The notes: generated by a model not told the origin, from the letters alone. A DNA stretch of 64,000 nucleotides from CALEUX01 sp964608615 (GCA_964608615.1 CAZSQG010000008.1:12955-76954); one strand, 5' to 3'; counted from the first letter of the stretch, positions 8,681-18,123 are shown. Translations and numbers: made by a program.

Positions 8681-9667
8681 TTAGTGGTTTCGGCTAATGG
8701 CATCTTCTAGTATTTCAGAGAAGACATTTTTTATATCCAGTCCGGCAGCCCGTATTTGTTGAGGAATAAAACTGGTTGCAGTCATGCCTGGAGTGGTGTT
8801 AACTTCAAGCAAGAAAATGTGCTCATTGCTGATTATGAAGTCAATTCGAATAAAACCATTACAACCCAAAATGTCATAAATGAACGATGAGGTACTCTGT
8901 ATTTTCTGTGTTATTTCTTTCTCCAATCGTGCAGGTGTAATCTCAAGTGCTTTATTAGGAGAGTATTTGGCTTCGAAGTCGAAAAATTCGTTATGACTTA
9001 CAACTTCAGTTAAGGGGAATATCTCCGTTTTTTTTGATGTTTTATAAAGCCCGCAAGTTACTTCAGTTCCTTCAATAAACTGTTCGGCAATTACTTCGTT
9101 ACTTTCAATAAAAGCTTTTTTAATGGCTGCATCAAGTTGGCCAATATCTTTAACTTTTGAAATGCCGAAACTTGATCCCCCTGCATTTGGTTTAATAAAG
9201 CATGGGAAGCCGGTTTTTTTAGCAATCTCTGTTGCGTCATAAGGCAAACCGTTTCTAAGTAAAACAGAGTTTGCAACATTTATTCCAAATCCTTTGAGGT
9301 AGCTGTTACAGGTAAATTTGTTAAAGGACATGGCGGCAGGCAAAACATCGCAAGTGGAGTGTGGTATTCCTATCATTTTTAGATATCCCTGAAATAAACC
9401 ATCTTCTCCGGGAGTTCCATGAATGGTTATATAGGCACAGTCGGGAACAATCTTAACTCCATTAACATCAAAAGAAAAATCTTCGCGTGATATGGGAGTT
9501 TCCTTTCCGTCTAATACCAGGCACCATTTGTTGTTCTCAATTAAAACGGGGTAGATATCATACTTATTAGTATCAATGAATGAAATCACTCCTTGGGCAC
9601 TTTTATGGCTAACGACAAACTCTGATGAGTAACCGCCATAAATTACGGCTATTTTCTTTTTTGTCAT
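8681..9667 (-). CDS. ddl: D-alanine--D-alanine ligase
   Basis: Joins two D-alanines with ATP to give the dipeptide that MurF adds to the peptidoglycan precursor. The 328-residue protein shows ATP-grasp features: IAVIYGGYSSE at the N-terminus, the ITIHGTPGEDGLFQGYL segment, the glycine-rich FIKPNAGGSSFGISKV loop, EVIAEQFIEGTEVTCGL, and the metal site IRIDFIISN...LLEVNTTPGMT. It is the last gene of a minus-strand row behind the RluD-like and PASTA genes (42-base gap), placing three genes linked to wall or rRNA upkeep together. Confidence 0.95.
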   Translation of the reverse strand: MTKKKIAVIYGGYSSEFVVSHKSAQGVISFIDTNKYDIYPVLIENNKWCLVLDGKETPISREDFSFDVNGVKIVPDCAYITIHGTPGEDGLFQGYLKMIGIPHSTCDVLPAAMSFNKFTCNSYLKGFGINVANSVLLRNGLPYDATEIAKKTGFPCFIKPNAGGSSFGISKVKDIGQLDAAIKKAFIESNEVIAEQFIEGTEVTCGLYKTSKKTEIFPLTEVVSHNEFFDFEAKYSPNKALEITPARLEKEITQKIQSTSSFIYDILGCNGFIRIDFIISNEHIFLLEVNTTPGMTATSFIPQQIRAAGLDIKNVFSEILEDAISRNH

Positions 9668-9709
9668 TGTATTATTTTTAATTGTGTATTTTGACTTTAT
9701 TTGAAAATT

Positions 9710-10789
9710 TTATTCAAGATCTCTTCCGGCAATGTATGTTCTCCATTTAGCGATTACCTGCTTCATGTCGTCGGGCAATTCTGAATTAAATTCAACGTAT
9801 TTTGCCGTTAACGGATGTACAAATCCTAGTGTTTTGGCATGAAGTGCCTGTCGTGGAAGTAGCTTAAAGCAGTTTTCTACAAACTGTTTATATTTTGTGA
9901 AGGTGGTCCCTTTCAGGATCAAGTTTCCACCATAGCGTTCATCGTTAAAGAGTGGGTGTCCAATATGTTTGAAATGCGCTCTTATCTGGTGGGTTCGGCC
10001 GGTTTCAAGTCGGCATTCAACATGTGTAATATAACCAAGTCGTTCCAAAACCGAATAATGAGTTACTGCATGTTTCCCAAGTTCTCCATTAGGGAATACA
10101 GCCATCTGTTTACGGTCTTTATGACTTCGTCCTATATGTCCGGTAATGGTTCCATGGTCGTTTTCCATGTTACCCCAAACCAGCGCCTGATAGGTGCGCG
10201 TGCTTGTTTTATCGAAAAACTGGCGGGCCAGATTCATCTTTGCATCTTCAGTTTTTGCTATAACCAACAATCCCGATGTGTCTTTATCTATTCGGTGAAC
10301 CAATCCGGGTCGGGGATCGCTTGCGTTAAACCAAGGCTGGTCGCGGAAATGCCATGCCAATGCATTTACAAGGGTTCCTGTGTAGTTACCATGTCCGGGA
10401 TGAACTACCATGCCTGGTTTTTTATTAATTATAACCAGAATATCGTCCTCATAAACAATATCAAGTGGAATATTTTGGGCAATAATTTCAATCTCGCGAG
10501 GGGGATACGACATTACAATGGTAATCACATCGTTGGGTTTTACCTTGTAATTTGGTTTCACCGAAATATCGTTTACCAGTATGTTTCCGGCTTCGGCCGC
10601 TTCCTGTATTTTACTGCGAGAGGCATTTTCAATACGATTTACCAGAAACTTATCAATTCGTAATAATCCTTGTCCACTGTCAGCAATAAATCTGAAGTGT
10701 TCGAACAATTCACCCGAGTCTTCATTTTCACCATTTTCCGACAGTTCAGGATCGTCAATATCGTCAAACTCTTCAATTGATTCCTTCAT
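9710..10789 (-). CDS. RluD-family 23S rRNA pseudouridine synthase
   Basis: Isomerises uridine to pseudouridine in rRNA. An acidic N-terminal stretch (~30 residues) precedes an S4 RNA-binding domain (RIDKFLVNRIENASRSKIQEA) and the catalytic domain. This contains HRIDKDTSGLLVIAKT, whose aspartate is the catalytic residue, and LETGRTHQIRAHF. At 359 residues it has normal length. RluD (sites in helix 69) is the likely orthologue, but RluA/RluC relatives cannot be excluded, so no symbol is given. It lies between the PASTA gene (51-base gap) and ddl. Confidence 0.9.
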   Translation of the reverse strand: MKESIEEFDDIDDPELSENGENEDSGELFEHFRFIADSGQGLLRIDKFLVNRIENASRSKIQEAAEAGNILVNDISVKPNYKVKPNDVITIVMSYPPREIEIIAQNIPLDIVYEDDILVIINKKPGMVVHPGHGNYTGTLVNALAWHFRDQPWFNASDPRPGLVHRIDKDTSGLLVIAKTEDAKMNLARQFFDKTSTRTYQALVWGNMENDHGTITGHIGRSHKDRKQMAVFPNGELGKHAVTHYSVLERLGYITHVECRLETGRTHQIRAHFKHIGHPLFNDERYGGNLILKGTTFTKYKQFVENCFKLLPRQALHAKTLGFVHPLTAKYVEFNSELPDDMKQVIAKWRTYIAGRDLE

Positions 10790-10840
10790 ATTAAGGTATG
10801 TATAATTATAGCTTATTGGTAAAAACAGAATTGAAAGATG

Positions 10841-11686
10841 TTACTTGATTTCGTCTTCAAATGAAGAATTATCTTCTGGTTCTTGAATCTCTTCGTTGTT
10901 ATCAAGAAGCAGCGATTCGTCAACTGTTAACCATACATCAATGGATGCGCCAAGGTTTAGATAGGATCCTGGCTGGGCCTCCGGATTTTGTTTCCAAACA
11001 AAGGCTTTAGCCGAATCTTCAGGTGTAATAACTCCCTCGTCAAAAATGGTTGCTCCAATATTTAAATTAATGGATTGTGCTTTCTTTCGGGCATTTTCAA
11101 TGTCAAGGCCTAAAAGACCGGGAACAGAAGTTGTTTCGCTGCTTAAGCCACGGCCAATTAGCAGGTCAATGGCTGTTCCTTTTGGCACAAGAGATCCAGG
11201 TTGAATGGGCTTTCCTTTTAAATGTTGACCCAGTATTAAGTTGCTATATTCCGATGGGATATATACAAGTTCGCCTGTGGACAGGCCGAAGGACTCAAGA
11301 ATTACTTTGGCATTACGCAGGCTGTAGTCCATAAGGTTGGGAACTGAAACCTTGTCCTCAGTCCAGGCGTTAATTGTAAAAAAAATGCGTCGGTTTTTTT
11401 TGACAAGTTCATTTGCCTTAGGAACTTGTTCAATCACAACTCCTGGTGGAACATTAGTTATATGAACTGAATCAATAATAGTATAGCGAAGCTTGTGGGT
11501 TTTAATCAAGTGCTGTAGTTGCACTTCAGTCAATCCTGTGAAATCTGGCAAAGCAGAACCCTGTCCATGATGAGTATAAATGTTAAGAAAGGAAAATACA
11601 ATGATTAGAATAGCAATTATAATTCCTGCTATTATTCCAATATTTTTCCAAATCGTTTTATTAAGAATTATTTTCCACCGGGACAT
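10841..11686 (-). CDS. Membrane-anchored protein with three PASTA domains
   Basis: A short cytoplasmic N-terminus and one membrane helix (IGIIAGIIIAILIIVFSFL, residues ~15-34) are followed by three PASTA units. The units begin near GSALPDFTGLTEVQLQHLI, VSVPNLMDYSLRNAKVIL and TSVPGLLGLDIENARKKA. PASTA domains bind peptidoglycan or muropeptides in kinases and PBPs, but here no kinase or transpeptidase domain is attached. The acidic tail (EEIQEPEDNSSFEDE) is probably disordered. The product faces the periplasm and leads the row with the RluD-like gene and ddl, so a link to wall synthesis is likely but inferred. Confidence 0.85.
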   Translation of the reverse strand: MSRWKIILNKTIWKNIGIIAGIIIAILIIVFSFLNIYTHHGQGSALPDFTGLTEVQLQHLIKTHKLRYTIIDSVHITNVPPGVVIEQVPKANELVKKNRRIFFTINAWTEDKVSVPNLMDYSLRNAKVILESFGLSTGELVYIPSEYSNLILGQHLKGKPIQPGSLVPKGTAIDLLIGRGLSSETTSVPGLLGLDIENARKKAQSINLNIGATIFDEGVITPEDSAKAFVWKQNPEAQPGSYLNLGASIDVWLTVDESLLLDNNEEIQEPEDNSSFEDEIK

Positions 11687-11789
11687 TTTATTTTGTTTTA
11701 GATGTGCTTCAAAAATAATATAAAATATTCAAATCCCGGAGGTCGCTTAATATCTTAATAAAAAGATTTTCAACAAAACATGGTAAAGT

Positions 11790-11822
11790 AAAAAAAAAGA
11801 CCCTTTTATGGGTCTTTTTTTT
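11790..11822 (-). terminator. rpmH: Terminator after rpmH
   Basis: The stem AAAAGACCC/GGGTCTTTT with long A and T tracts lies about 20 bases past the rpmH stop codon on the minus strand. It separates rpmH from the PASTA gene further downstream. Confidence 0.85.
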
Positions 11823-11843
11823 ACTCGAGAAGCCTTTAAATTA

Positions 11844-12002
11844 TCAGGCTTTATGTCTTTTCTCACTTGAAACAGAGAGGCTCTTTCTTCCTTTAGCACG
11901 TCTTGATGCTAGCACACGACGGCCATTGGCAGTGGCCATACGCTCGCGAAAACCATGCTTGTTTCTTCTTTTACGGTTTGATGGTTGAAATGTCCTTTTC
12001 AT
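11844..12002 (-). CDS. rpmH: 50S ribosomal protein L34
   Basis: A 52-residue basic protein beginning MKRTFQPSNRKRRNKHGFRE, with the hallmark RMATANGRRVLASRRAKGR stretch of L34. It is part of the large ribosomal subunit. Length is a few residues above the bacterial norm because of the tail SLSVSSEKRHKA. The start codon is unambiguous. It is transcribed alone: a Bacteroidota-type promoter lies upstream and a strong terminator follows. dnaA and rnpA, common neighbours in other phyla, are not seen here. Confidence 0.97.
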   Translation of the reverse strand: MKRTFQPSNRKRRNKHGFRERMATANGRRVLASRRAKGRKSLSVSSEKRHKA

Positions 12003-12053
12003 CTTAATTTCTTTTTTATCTTATTTATGCCTTACTGTTCTTATTTCGGACTG

Positions 12054-12084
12054 CAAAAATACATGTTTTTTCTTCTTTGCAAAA
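12054..12084 (-). promoter_or_regulatory. rpmH: Promoter of rpmH
   Basis: Read on the minus strand, TTTTG is followed 18 bases later by TATTTTTG, matching the -33/-7 pair TTTG and TAnnTTTG of Bacteroidota. Transcription would begin about 45 bases before the rpmH start codon. Confidence 0.55.
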
Positions 12085-12184
12085 GTTTTAGTCTAAATTT
12101 TTTATTATATGTTTCTGGATATGTGAATAACCTGAAAAGTAATCAACTAAATCAGTCCTGTAATCAAAGATTTAAGACGTAAGT

Positions 12185-12805
12185 TTAGAGGGGGAGATGA
12201 ACTATTTTTTTTGTGGAAAAAAATGGCTCATCATAAAAAGAGCTTAGTTCAGTAACAGAAACAATTTTTCGATAAGGGTTGATTTCAGATGAAAGATCAC
12301 CACCTTTCAAATATAAGATGCCGTTTGATATAGCGTTTTGTTGTTTATCTGAAATCAAATGACGTGTTTGGCTAACAAATTCGGGAAGTGTTGCTACCGC
12401 CCGGCTTACTATGAAATCAAAATTTCCTTTGAATTGTTCTGATCGGGTATGGAAGGCTTTTACATTTTCAAGACCCAGACTTTCAGCAACAGCCTTAACA
12501 ACTTTTATTTTTTTTCCTATTGAGTCAATCAGGGTAAATTGAATCTCCGGAAAGAATATCGCCAGGGGAATGCCAGGGAATCCGCCACCAGTGCCAATAT
12601 CAATGATTTTACTTCCATCAATAAATTTTATGTATCTAGCAATGGCAAGAGAGTGCAAAACATGGTGTTGATAAAAGAAGTCCATGTCTTTTCTTGATAT
12701 TACGTTTATTTTGCTATTCCAATCCTGGTATAACGTTTCCAAATTTATGAACCGCTTCATACGTTGTTCATCCAGATTGGGGAAATATTTTAGAATGATA
12801 TCCAT
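12185..12805 (-). CDS. rsmG: 16S rRNA (guanine-527-N7) methyltransferase
   Basis: Methylates G527 in the 530 loop of 16S rRNA with S-adenosylmethionine. The 206-residue protein has the family pattern: helical N-terminus with NVISRKDMDFFYQHHVLHSLAI, then SAM-binding motif I IIDIGTGGGFPGIPLAIFFP, and later FDFIVSRAVATLPEFV. Length and motifs are typical of RsmG (GidB). It stands alone on the minus strand, with rpmH 40 bases beyond its upstream regulatory region on the far side. Confidence 0.95.
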   Translation of the reverse strand: MDIILKYFPNLDEQRMKRFINLETLYQDWNSKINVISRKDMDFFYQHHVLHSLAIARYIKFIDGSKIIDIGTGGGFPGIPLAIFFPEIQFTLIDSIGKKIKVVKAVAESLGLENVKAFHTRSEQFKGNFDFIVSRAVATLPEFVSQTRHLISDKQQNAISNGILYLKGGDLSSEINPYRKIVSVTELSSFYDEPFFSTKKIVHLPL

Positions 12806-13148
12806 CTTGTGATTAAAGTAATTTCGAGATGAAACTATAGAGAAAATGTTGGTTGTATTTGGTCTCAGTTGGGATAAAGTTCCAAGTAAGTTGTTTTTGT
12901 AGGAACAAAAAGGGAAGGTTTTAATTTTAACTTGTCACAACTATCGTTATAAAAATTGTAATTGAATTTATAGAATTTAACAATTCATTATGCAAATAGT
13001 CTGTGGTAAAGCCATTTAAGTAATATAAAAAAATGACTGTAATTTAAATTGTTGTTATCGTTATTATTAACAGTGTTTTGCTAAAATTGATTTACAAACC
13101 TATATGCAATTCATCCCTTATACTGATGCAATGCGATTATTAGCATAA
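12806..13148. other. Intergenic region, no supported gene
   Basis: AT-rich spacer between rsmG and the sigma factor gene, both on the minus strand. No hairpin with a T tract and no coding frame with likeness was found. Confidence 0.3.
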
Positions 13149-13754
13149 TCAGTGTTTAACTTCTGAATTTTTAAGAGTATTATAAAGTAATTCACGTGCT
13201 CTGAAAAGTTGAGCTTTTACAGTTCCAAGAGGTAACCCAAGTTCTTCAGAGATTTCTTCGTAGGAATATTCTTTAAAATACCTAAGTTCAATAAGTGTGC
13301 GGTAACGTGGTTTCAGTTTTTGAACCACTGTGCGCATCAGAATTGCTTTTTGAGCTTTAATAAGGTTTTCTTCCGGATCGGGCGTTTCGTCCCGAAGGTG
13401 AATATGTGGCTCTGATTCTTTTTCTTCCGAAAAGTTACCGTCAATAGAGATAAGATTGGATCTTTTTTTCCTTAGGTAGTCAATACAATTATTCGAAGCA
13501 ATTTTAAATAACCATGTACTAAAGGCGTAATTTGGGGAATACTGTTCAATGTTTTTAAAGGCTTTACCAAAGGCTTCAATGGTCAGGTCTTCAGCATCGG
13601 TTTTGTTGTTAACCATTTTGAGCAACATAAAATAAATAGCATCCTTATACCGTGCCATTAATTCCGCATATGATTTTTGGTCTCCGTCCGAAGCCTTATG
13701 AACCAATTCTAAATCGTATTTAGCCTTGTCTGAGAGATTTGGATTTATTTCCAT
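13149..13754 (-). CDS. ECF-type RNA polymerase sigma factor
   Basis: A 201-residue sigma-70 family protein with region 2 (KSYAELMARYKDAIYFMLLKM, TDAEDLTIEAFGKAFKNI, AFSTWLFKIASNNCIDYLRK) and region 4 (LIELRYFKEYSYEEISEELGLPLGTVKAQLFRARELL). It directs RNA polymerase to a dedicated promoter set. The start codon lies inside the end of the glycosyltransferase gene (10-base overlap), so the two are translated from one transcript. No anti-sigma gene is next to it, which leaves its control open. The linker between regions 2 and 4 (about 40 residues, acidic) is somewhat long. Confidence 0.9.
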   Translation of the reverse strand: MEINPNLSDKAKYDLELVHKASDGDQKSYAELMARYKDAIYFMLLKMVNNKTDAEDLTIEAFGKAFKNIEQYSPNYAFSTWLFKIASNNCIDYLRKKRSNLISIDGNFSEEKESEPHIHLRDETPDPEENLIKAQKAILMRTVVQKLKPRYRTLIELRYFKEYSYEEISEELGLPLGTVKAQLFRARELLYNTLKNSEVKH

Positions 13755-14884
13755 TTATTTTTGTTTGAACCAAAATAATTACCAGTATGTGCCCAAAGTA
13801 ACAACCATGGGTGCAAAAGGTCAAATAATAAAACACCCCAGAAAACTTTTCCCTGTTTTAGTTTTTGTGCAGCTTTGTTCCACAAAAACAATTTGAGAAT
13901 CATATTAACAAGCAGGATTGCTCCTACTGGTAAAGCAAAAGTATTAAAAAATATTAAAATAATCCCAAGGGCCCAAAATATTTCGCGACTCAAAGGGTCA
14001 ATAATGAGTTCCAATTTAATGCTTTTCTTGTAGTGGGATGAGGTTGTTAAGTGACGAGCTTTTTGTATTCTCCAATTGATGAACGACATCGGAGGTACTG
14101 AGGTTGTATGTGCCAGGTGACTAATAACAACTGAGGTGTTTATGGCTGTTGATGTTTCCTGAACAAAAAGATCATCATCGCCTGAAGCCAGTTTAATATG
14201 ATTTTTTAATCCATTATTTTTGATAAACAAATCTTTACGATATGCCAGGTTTCTTCCTACTCCCATATATGGTTTTTTGCTTAAAGCAAATCCCAGATAT
14301 TGCAGAGCTACATAAAAGGAGTCGTATCTTACAAGGAAATTAAGAAAACCTTTCTTTTTTTTGTATCCGCCAAAACCTAAAACCAACTCCTTCCCGGGTG
14401 AAGCAAAGCCTTGTACCATTTCACGCAGCCATTGGTTACTTGCCGGTTCACAATCGGCATCGGTAAAAACCAGATAATCATGGATTGCTGCTTTAACACC
14501 AATGGTAAGTGCCAATTTTTTACCATGATGAAACTGTCGGTCAAAAGGAATGGTTGTGTAGTAAAGATTAGGGTATTTTTGTTTTAATCGGGCTAAAATC
14601 ATTTCTGAATCGTCCTCGGAACAGTCGTTTACAACAATTACCTGGTAATCGGGGTAATCCTGTGTAAGTACTATAGGCAGATACATATCAAGATTTTCGG
14701 CTTCGTTTTTAGCGCAGATAATCACTGAAACCTTTGGAGTAAACGATAAGTCTGGCTCTGATACTTCTTTTAGAAAAGCAAGCGGACGTATTCTGAATAG
14801 TAAATAAATTAGTTGTAACAACCACGTTACCAGAAATATGGAAAATAGAATTAGATATAAATCAGGAAATTGCAAGAGGTCCAT
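13745..14884 (-). CDS. Membrane glycosyltransferase family 2
   Basis: A 379-residue GT2 enzyme: an N-terminal membrane helix (~residues 8-30), then the GT-A domain with VSVIICAKNEAENLDMYLP, the nucleotide-sugar metal site FTDADCEP, an acceptor-site GDDDLFVQE and the QKARHLTTS motif (Q/RxxRW-like). Two further membrane segments lie near the C-terminus. It transfers a sugar to a lipid or polymer at the inner membrane; the donor is unknown. Translationally coupled to the downstream ECF sigma gene, an uncommon pairing but one I cannot interpret further from this window. Confidence 0.88.
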   Translation of the reverse strand: MDLLQFPDLYLILFSIFLVTWLLQLIYLLFRIRPLAFLKEVSEPDLSFTPKVSVIICAKNEAENLDMYLPIVLTQDYPDYQVIVVNDCSEDDSEMILARLKQKYPNLYYTTIPFDRQFHHGKKLALTIGVKAAIHDYLVFTDADCEPASNQWLREMVQGFASPGKELVLGFGGYKKKKGFLNFLVRYDSFYVALQYLGFALSKKPYMGVGRNLAYRKDLFIKNNGLKNHIKLASGDDDLFVQETSTAINTSVVISHLAHTTSVPPMSFINWRIQKARHLTTSSHYKKSIKLELIIDPLSREIFWALGIILIFFNTFALPVGAILLVNMILKLFLWNKAAQKLKQGKVFWGVLLFDLLHPWLLLWAHTGNYFGSNKNKWK

Positions 14885-15134
14885 AAATCAAATTATGTTT
14901 TGTCAAATTTGCGATTTTTTCAAAATATTTGGAAGTAAACTAACATTTAAATAAAATAATTTTATTTTGTGGTAAAGTATTACGTTTCGTTTTTGATGTT
15001 TAAGGTTGTTGAATGTTGACTTGTTGTAAAATTAAAGTAGATGAAAAACAGCGAGATAAAAGAACTTTTGTATTGTTATTGTAATCTTTGTTTTTATGAT
15101 CTGGTTGTCAAACTTTCTACCCTTTATTTTTTTC

Positions 15135-15142
15135 TATATTTG
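15135..15142 (+). promoter_or_regulatory. tgt: -7 promoter element of tgt
   Basis: TATATTTG fits the Bacteroidota -7 consensus TAnnTTTG and would place the transcript start some 15 bases before the tgt start codon. The -33 region is poor (TTTC about 18 bases upstream). Confidence 0.45.
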
Positions 15143-15164
15143 CGCGTAATTAGAAACTGATGAA

Positions 15165-16295
15165 ATGGATTTTTCGTTATTAAAAACCGATGAAGGTTCC
15201 TGTGCCAGAGCGGGGGAGATTATTACCGATCATGGAAAGATTGAAACACCTGTGTTTATGCCGGTTGGAACTGTTGGGTCGGTTAAAGGAATTCATGTTA
15301 AGGATCTTGAGGAACAGGTGAATGCCAGCATTATTCTTGGAAATACCTATCACTTGTACTTACGTCCTGGGTTGGAGGTTTTGCGTCAGGCAGGTGGCAT
15401 ACACAAATTCAACAGCTGGAAGCGTGCTGTCTTAACCGATAGTGGAGGGTTTCAGGTTTTTTCATTGAGTCACCGTCGTAAACTTAGTGAGGAGGGGGCT
15501 GTTTTTCAATCACACATAGATGGTTCAAGACACTTTTTTACTCCCGAAAATGTGGTGGATACACAAAGGATTATAGGAGCCGATATAATAATGGCTTTTG
15601 ATGAATGTCCTCCCGGTGATTCTCCATATGAATATGCTCATAAGTCCATGGAGTTAACACACCGCTGGTTAAAAAGGGGAATACAACATTTTGATAATTC
15701 AGAACCATTATACGGATATTCGCAAACATTTTTTCCTATTGTTCAAGGTGCAGGATATAAAGATCTGCGAAGGCAATCGGCTGAATATATTTCGTCTTTT
15801 AATAGAGATGGAAATGCCATAGGAGGGCTAGCGGTTGGCGAACCCGAAGAGGTAATGTATGAAATGATAGAGGTGGTTAATGAAATATTGCCTGCTGATA
15901 AACCCAGATACCTTATGGGTGTTGGCACGCCAGTTAATATTCTTGAAGCCATTTCGCGAGGCGTGGATATGTTTGATTGTGTGATGCCTACACGTAATGG
16001 TCGTAATGGGATGTTATTTACGGCAAATGGAATCATCAATATACGTAATGAGAAGTGGAAGCATGATTTTTCTCCTATCGACTCAGATGGCATTTGTTCT
16101 TTGGATTTGACCTATTCGAGAGCTTATTTGCGGCATTTATTTGTAGCTGGAGAAATGCTTGGACCTCAGCTTGCATCAATTCATAATTTGTCCTTTTATT
16201 TATGGCTGGTTCGTGAAGCCCGACATCAGATTGTTAACGGGAATTTTTTACAGTGGAAAAACCAAATGGTAAAACGTTTAGCTTTGAGATTGTAA
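15165..16295 (+). CDS. tgt: tRNA-guanine transglycosylase
   Basis: Swaps guanine 34 for preQ1 in tRNAs on the way to queuosine. The 376-residue protein shows the family motifs: GNTYHLYLRPGLEVL, LTDSGGFQVFSLS with the catalytic aspartate, GGLAVGEP, and FDCVMPTRNGRNG with the nucleophile aspartate. The zinc site is odd: where most relatives have Cys-x-Cys-x2-Cys before the YSRAYLRHL motif, this protein reads GICSLDLTYSRAYLRHL with a single cysteine, though the later histidine (SIHNLSFYLWL) remains. Downstream lies the LptG-type gene after a 231-base spacer. Confidence 0.95.
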   Translation: MDFSLLKTDEGSCARAGEIITDHGKIETPVFMPVGTVGSVKGIHVKDLEEQVNASIILGNTYHLYLRPGLEVLRQAGGIHKFNSWKRAVLTDSGGFQVFSLSHRRKLSEEGAVFQSHIDGSRHFFTPENVVDTQRIIGADIIMAFDECPPGDSPYEYAHKSMELTHRWLKRGIQHFDNSEPLYGYSQTFFPIVQGAGYKDLRRQSAEYISSFNRDGNAIGGLAVGEPEEVMYEMIEVVNEILPADKPRYLMGVGTPVNILEAISRGVDMFDCVMPTRNGRNGMLFTANGIINIRNEKWKHDFSPIDSDGICSLDLTYSRAYLRHLFVAGEMLGPQLASIHNLSFYLWLVREARHQIVNGNFLQWKNQMVKRLALRL

Positions 16296-16526
16296 GTTTT
16301 TATTCCACTTTTTTTGTTCCTTTGTATTTAAATGATCATGAGAATCATTTATTTGCTGTGGCTGATGATTAAAGTTGTTTGGTAGTAACATCTGTTAACT
16401 GAAATAAAAACTATAAACAGACGAAAGATTACCATTGAATTGTTTTCAATATTAATTTTTATTCCTTAAAACATAACGAATTATTGTGTCAATTGATTTA
16501 GAGGGGATTAAATAAATCAGAATATT

Positions 16527-17606
16527 TTGAAAAAGCTTGATATATATATTCTTCGTAAGTTTCTGGGAACTTTCTTTTTCGCCATCTTATTAATCATTAG
16601 TATTTCAGTGGTATTTGATATGGCCGAGAAGATTGATGATTTTCTGGAGCATGAGACCCCTTTAAGGGCTATTGTGTTTAATTATTACATGAATTTTATT
16701 CCTTATTTCGCATATCTATTTACTCCTTTATTTGTTTTTATAGCTGTAATTTTCTTCACTTCAAAAATGGCTTATCAAACTGAGATTATAGCTATTTTAT
16801 CAAGTGGAGTGAGTTTTCGTCGCTTAATGGTTCCCTATATGATGGGTGCTGCCATTATTAGTGCTTTTTCATTTGTTCTTGGGGCTTATGTTATTCCACC
16901 TGCCAATAAAATAAGACTCGATTTTGAGAATACTTATATTAAAAAGCGTCGCGAAACAGGAATGAATAATATACATATGCAGATTGAACCTGGCGTATTT
17001 GTGTACGTTAGTCGTTATTCTTCGCTGCGTGAAGTTGGTGATGGGTTTAGCCTCGAAAAGTTTAAGGATAAACAATTGGTGATGAAATTGACATCTGCTT
17101 CAGCAGTTTATGATTCCATTACCGGAGGTTGGAAATTGAAACAATATGTGCGAAGGGATTTTTTAGGTGATAGCAGACATGTTATTTCTGGGGGGGCTCA
17201 GCTGGACACAATTTTAAACATGAAGCCTTCTGATTTTAAAGATGAAAGAAAATTTTATGAAACGATGTCTAGCCCTGAACTTAATGAATATATTACGGAA
17301 CAACAGCAAAGGGGAATAGGTAATGTTGAGGAATATCTTATTGAGAAGCACCGAAGAAATGCCTCTCCTTTTTCAGCCTTTATTCTGTCCATTATAGGTG
17401 TTTCGCTTGCTTCCCGAAAAGTCAGAGGTGGAATGGGGCTTCATATTGGAGTGGGAATTGCTCTGAGTTTTTCATATATTCTTTTTATGACTATATCAAC
17501 AACTTTTGCTGTTAATGGCAATATGTCACCTTTAATTGCTGTTTGGATTCCAAATTTTGTATTTACCATTGTTGCTGGTTTCCTATACCACAAGGCTCCC
17601 AAATGA
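16527..17606 (+). CDS. LptG/LptF-family lipopolysaccharide export permease
   Basis: An inner-membrane component of the LPS export complex (YjgP/YjgQ family) with the normal 359-residue length. Three membrane helices at the N-terminus (starting LRKFLGTFFFAILLIISISVV), a long periplasmic beta-rich part (residues ~120-265) and three helices at the C-terminus are visible. The start codon is TTG at 16527, giving KKLDIYILRKFLGTF, the usual beginning in this phylum; no ATG is available nearby. LptF and LptG are paralogues that I do not separate here. Confidence 0.88.
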   Translation: MKKLDIYILRKFLGTFFFAILLIISISVVFDMAEKIDDFLEHETPLRAIVFNYYMNFIPYFAYLFTPLFVFIAVIFFTSKMAYQTEIIAILSSGVSFRRLMVPYMMGAAIISAFSFVLGAYVIPPANKIRLDFENTYIKKRRETGMNNIHMQIEPGVFVYVSRYSSLREVGDGFSLEKFKDKQLVMKLTSASAVYDSITGGWKLKQYVRRDFLGDSRHVISGGAQLDTILNMKPSDFKDERKFYETMSSPELNEYITEQQQRGIGNVEEYLIEKHRRNASPFSAFILSIIGVSLASRKVRGGMGLHIGVGIALSFSYILFMTISTTFAVNGNMSPLIAVWIPNFVFTIVAGFLYHKAPK

Positions 17607-18123
17607 TGGCTTTATTTCAGGGCTTTATCTCGTGACAGATTATGGTGTTCCTCTAGCTTGAAGAATCAGGACCAGGATTGGATGAGACTGTGTTGCCTTT
17701 GGCAAAGTAGTAAGATTAATGTTTTTATGGGGTTAACGTTTTCATCTGGTAATTATTTTCAAACGTTTACTTTGGATAGTAATAATCTTTCCCAATGCCT
17801 TAAGTTTAATGTTGTATTGGAATTTACTCTTTTTTCTTTCTGTTGAACCATCTTAAAAATGAAATTTCGTATACTCAACATAAAATACAGGAGCGAGGGG
17901 AGGCTTAAATGGCAATATGAGCTGAAAGGATTATGTTAAATATGTGATGAAAAATAAAAGAATACAACTATTTGATATCCATATAAAAGGACTTAAATTT
18001 GAAAAAATATTGATAGAAAATGTATGTCATTGGGGTTTAAATTTGTAATTATGTACCCGGTTAGATTAATTATGAATAGTGTAATTGATTGACTAACATT
18101 GAAATAACCAAAACTATTTGAGT
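17607..18123. other. Intergenic region of 517 bases, no supported gene
   Basis: A 62-codon open frame at 17658-17846 has no family likeness and no promoter, so I do not call it. The rest is AT-rich spacer before the carboxyltransferase gene. Confidence 0.3.

Noticed and set aside
9956..10663. 235-codon open frame on the plus strand
   Set aside because: It lies antisense inside the RluD-like gene, whose protein has complete family motifs; the plus-strand translation resembles nothing.
11985..12182. 65-codon plus-strand open frame across the rpmH start
   Set aside because: Antisense to rpmH and its promoter; the rpmH protein is certain.
17658..17846. 62-codon open frame after the LptG-type gene
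   Set aside because: No family likeness and no regulatory signals; composition matches non-coding DNA.
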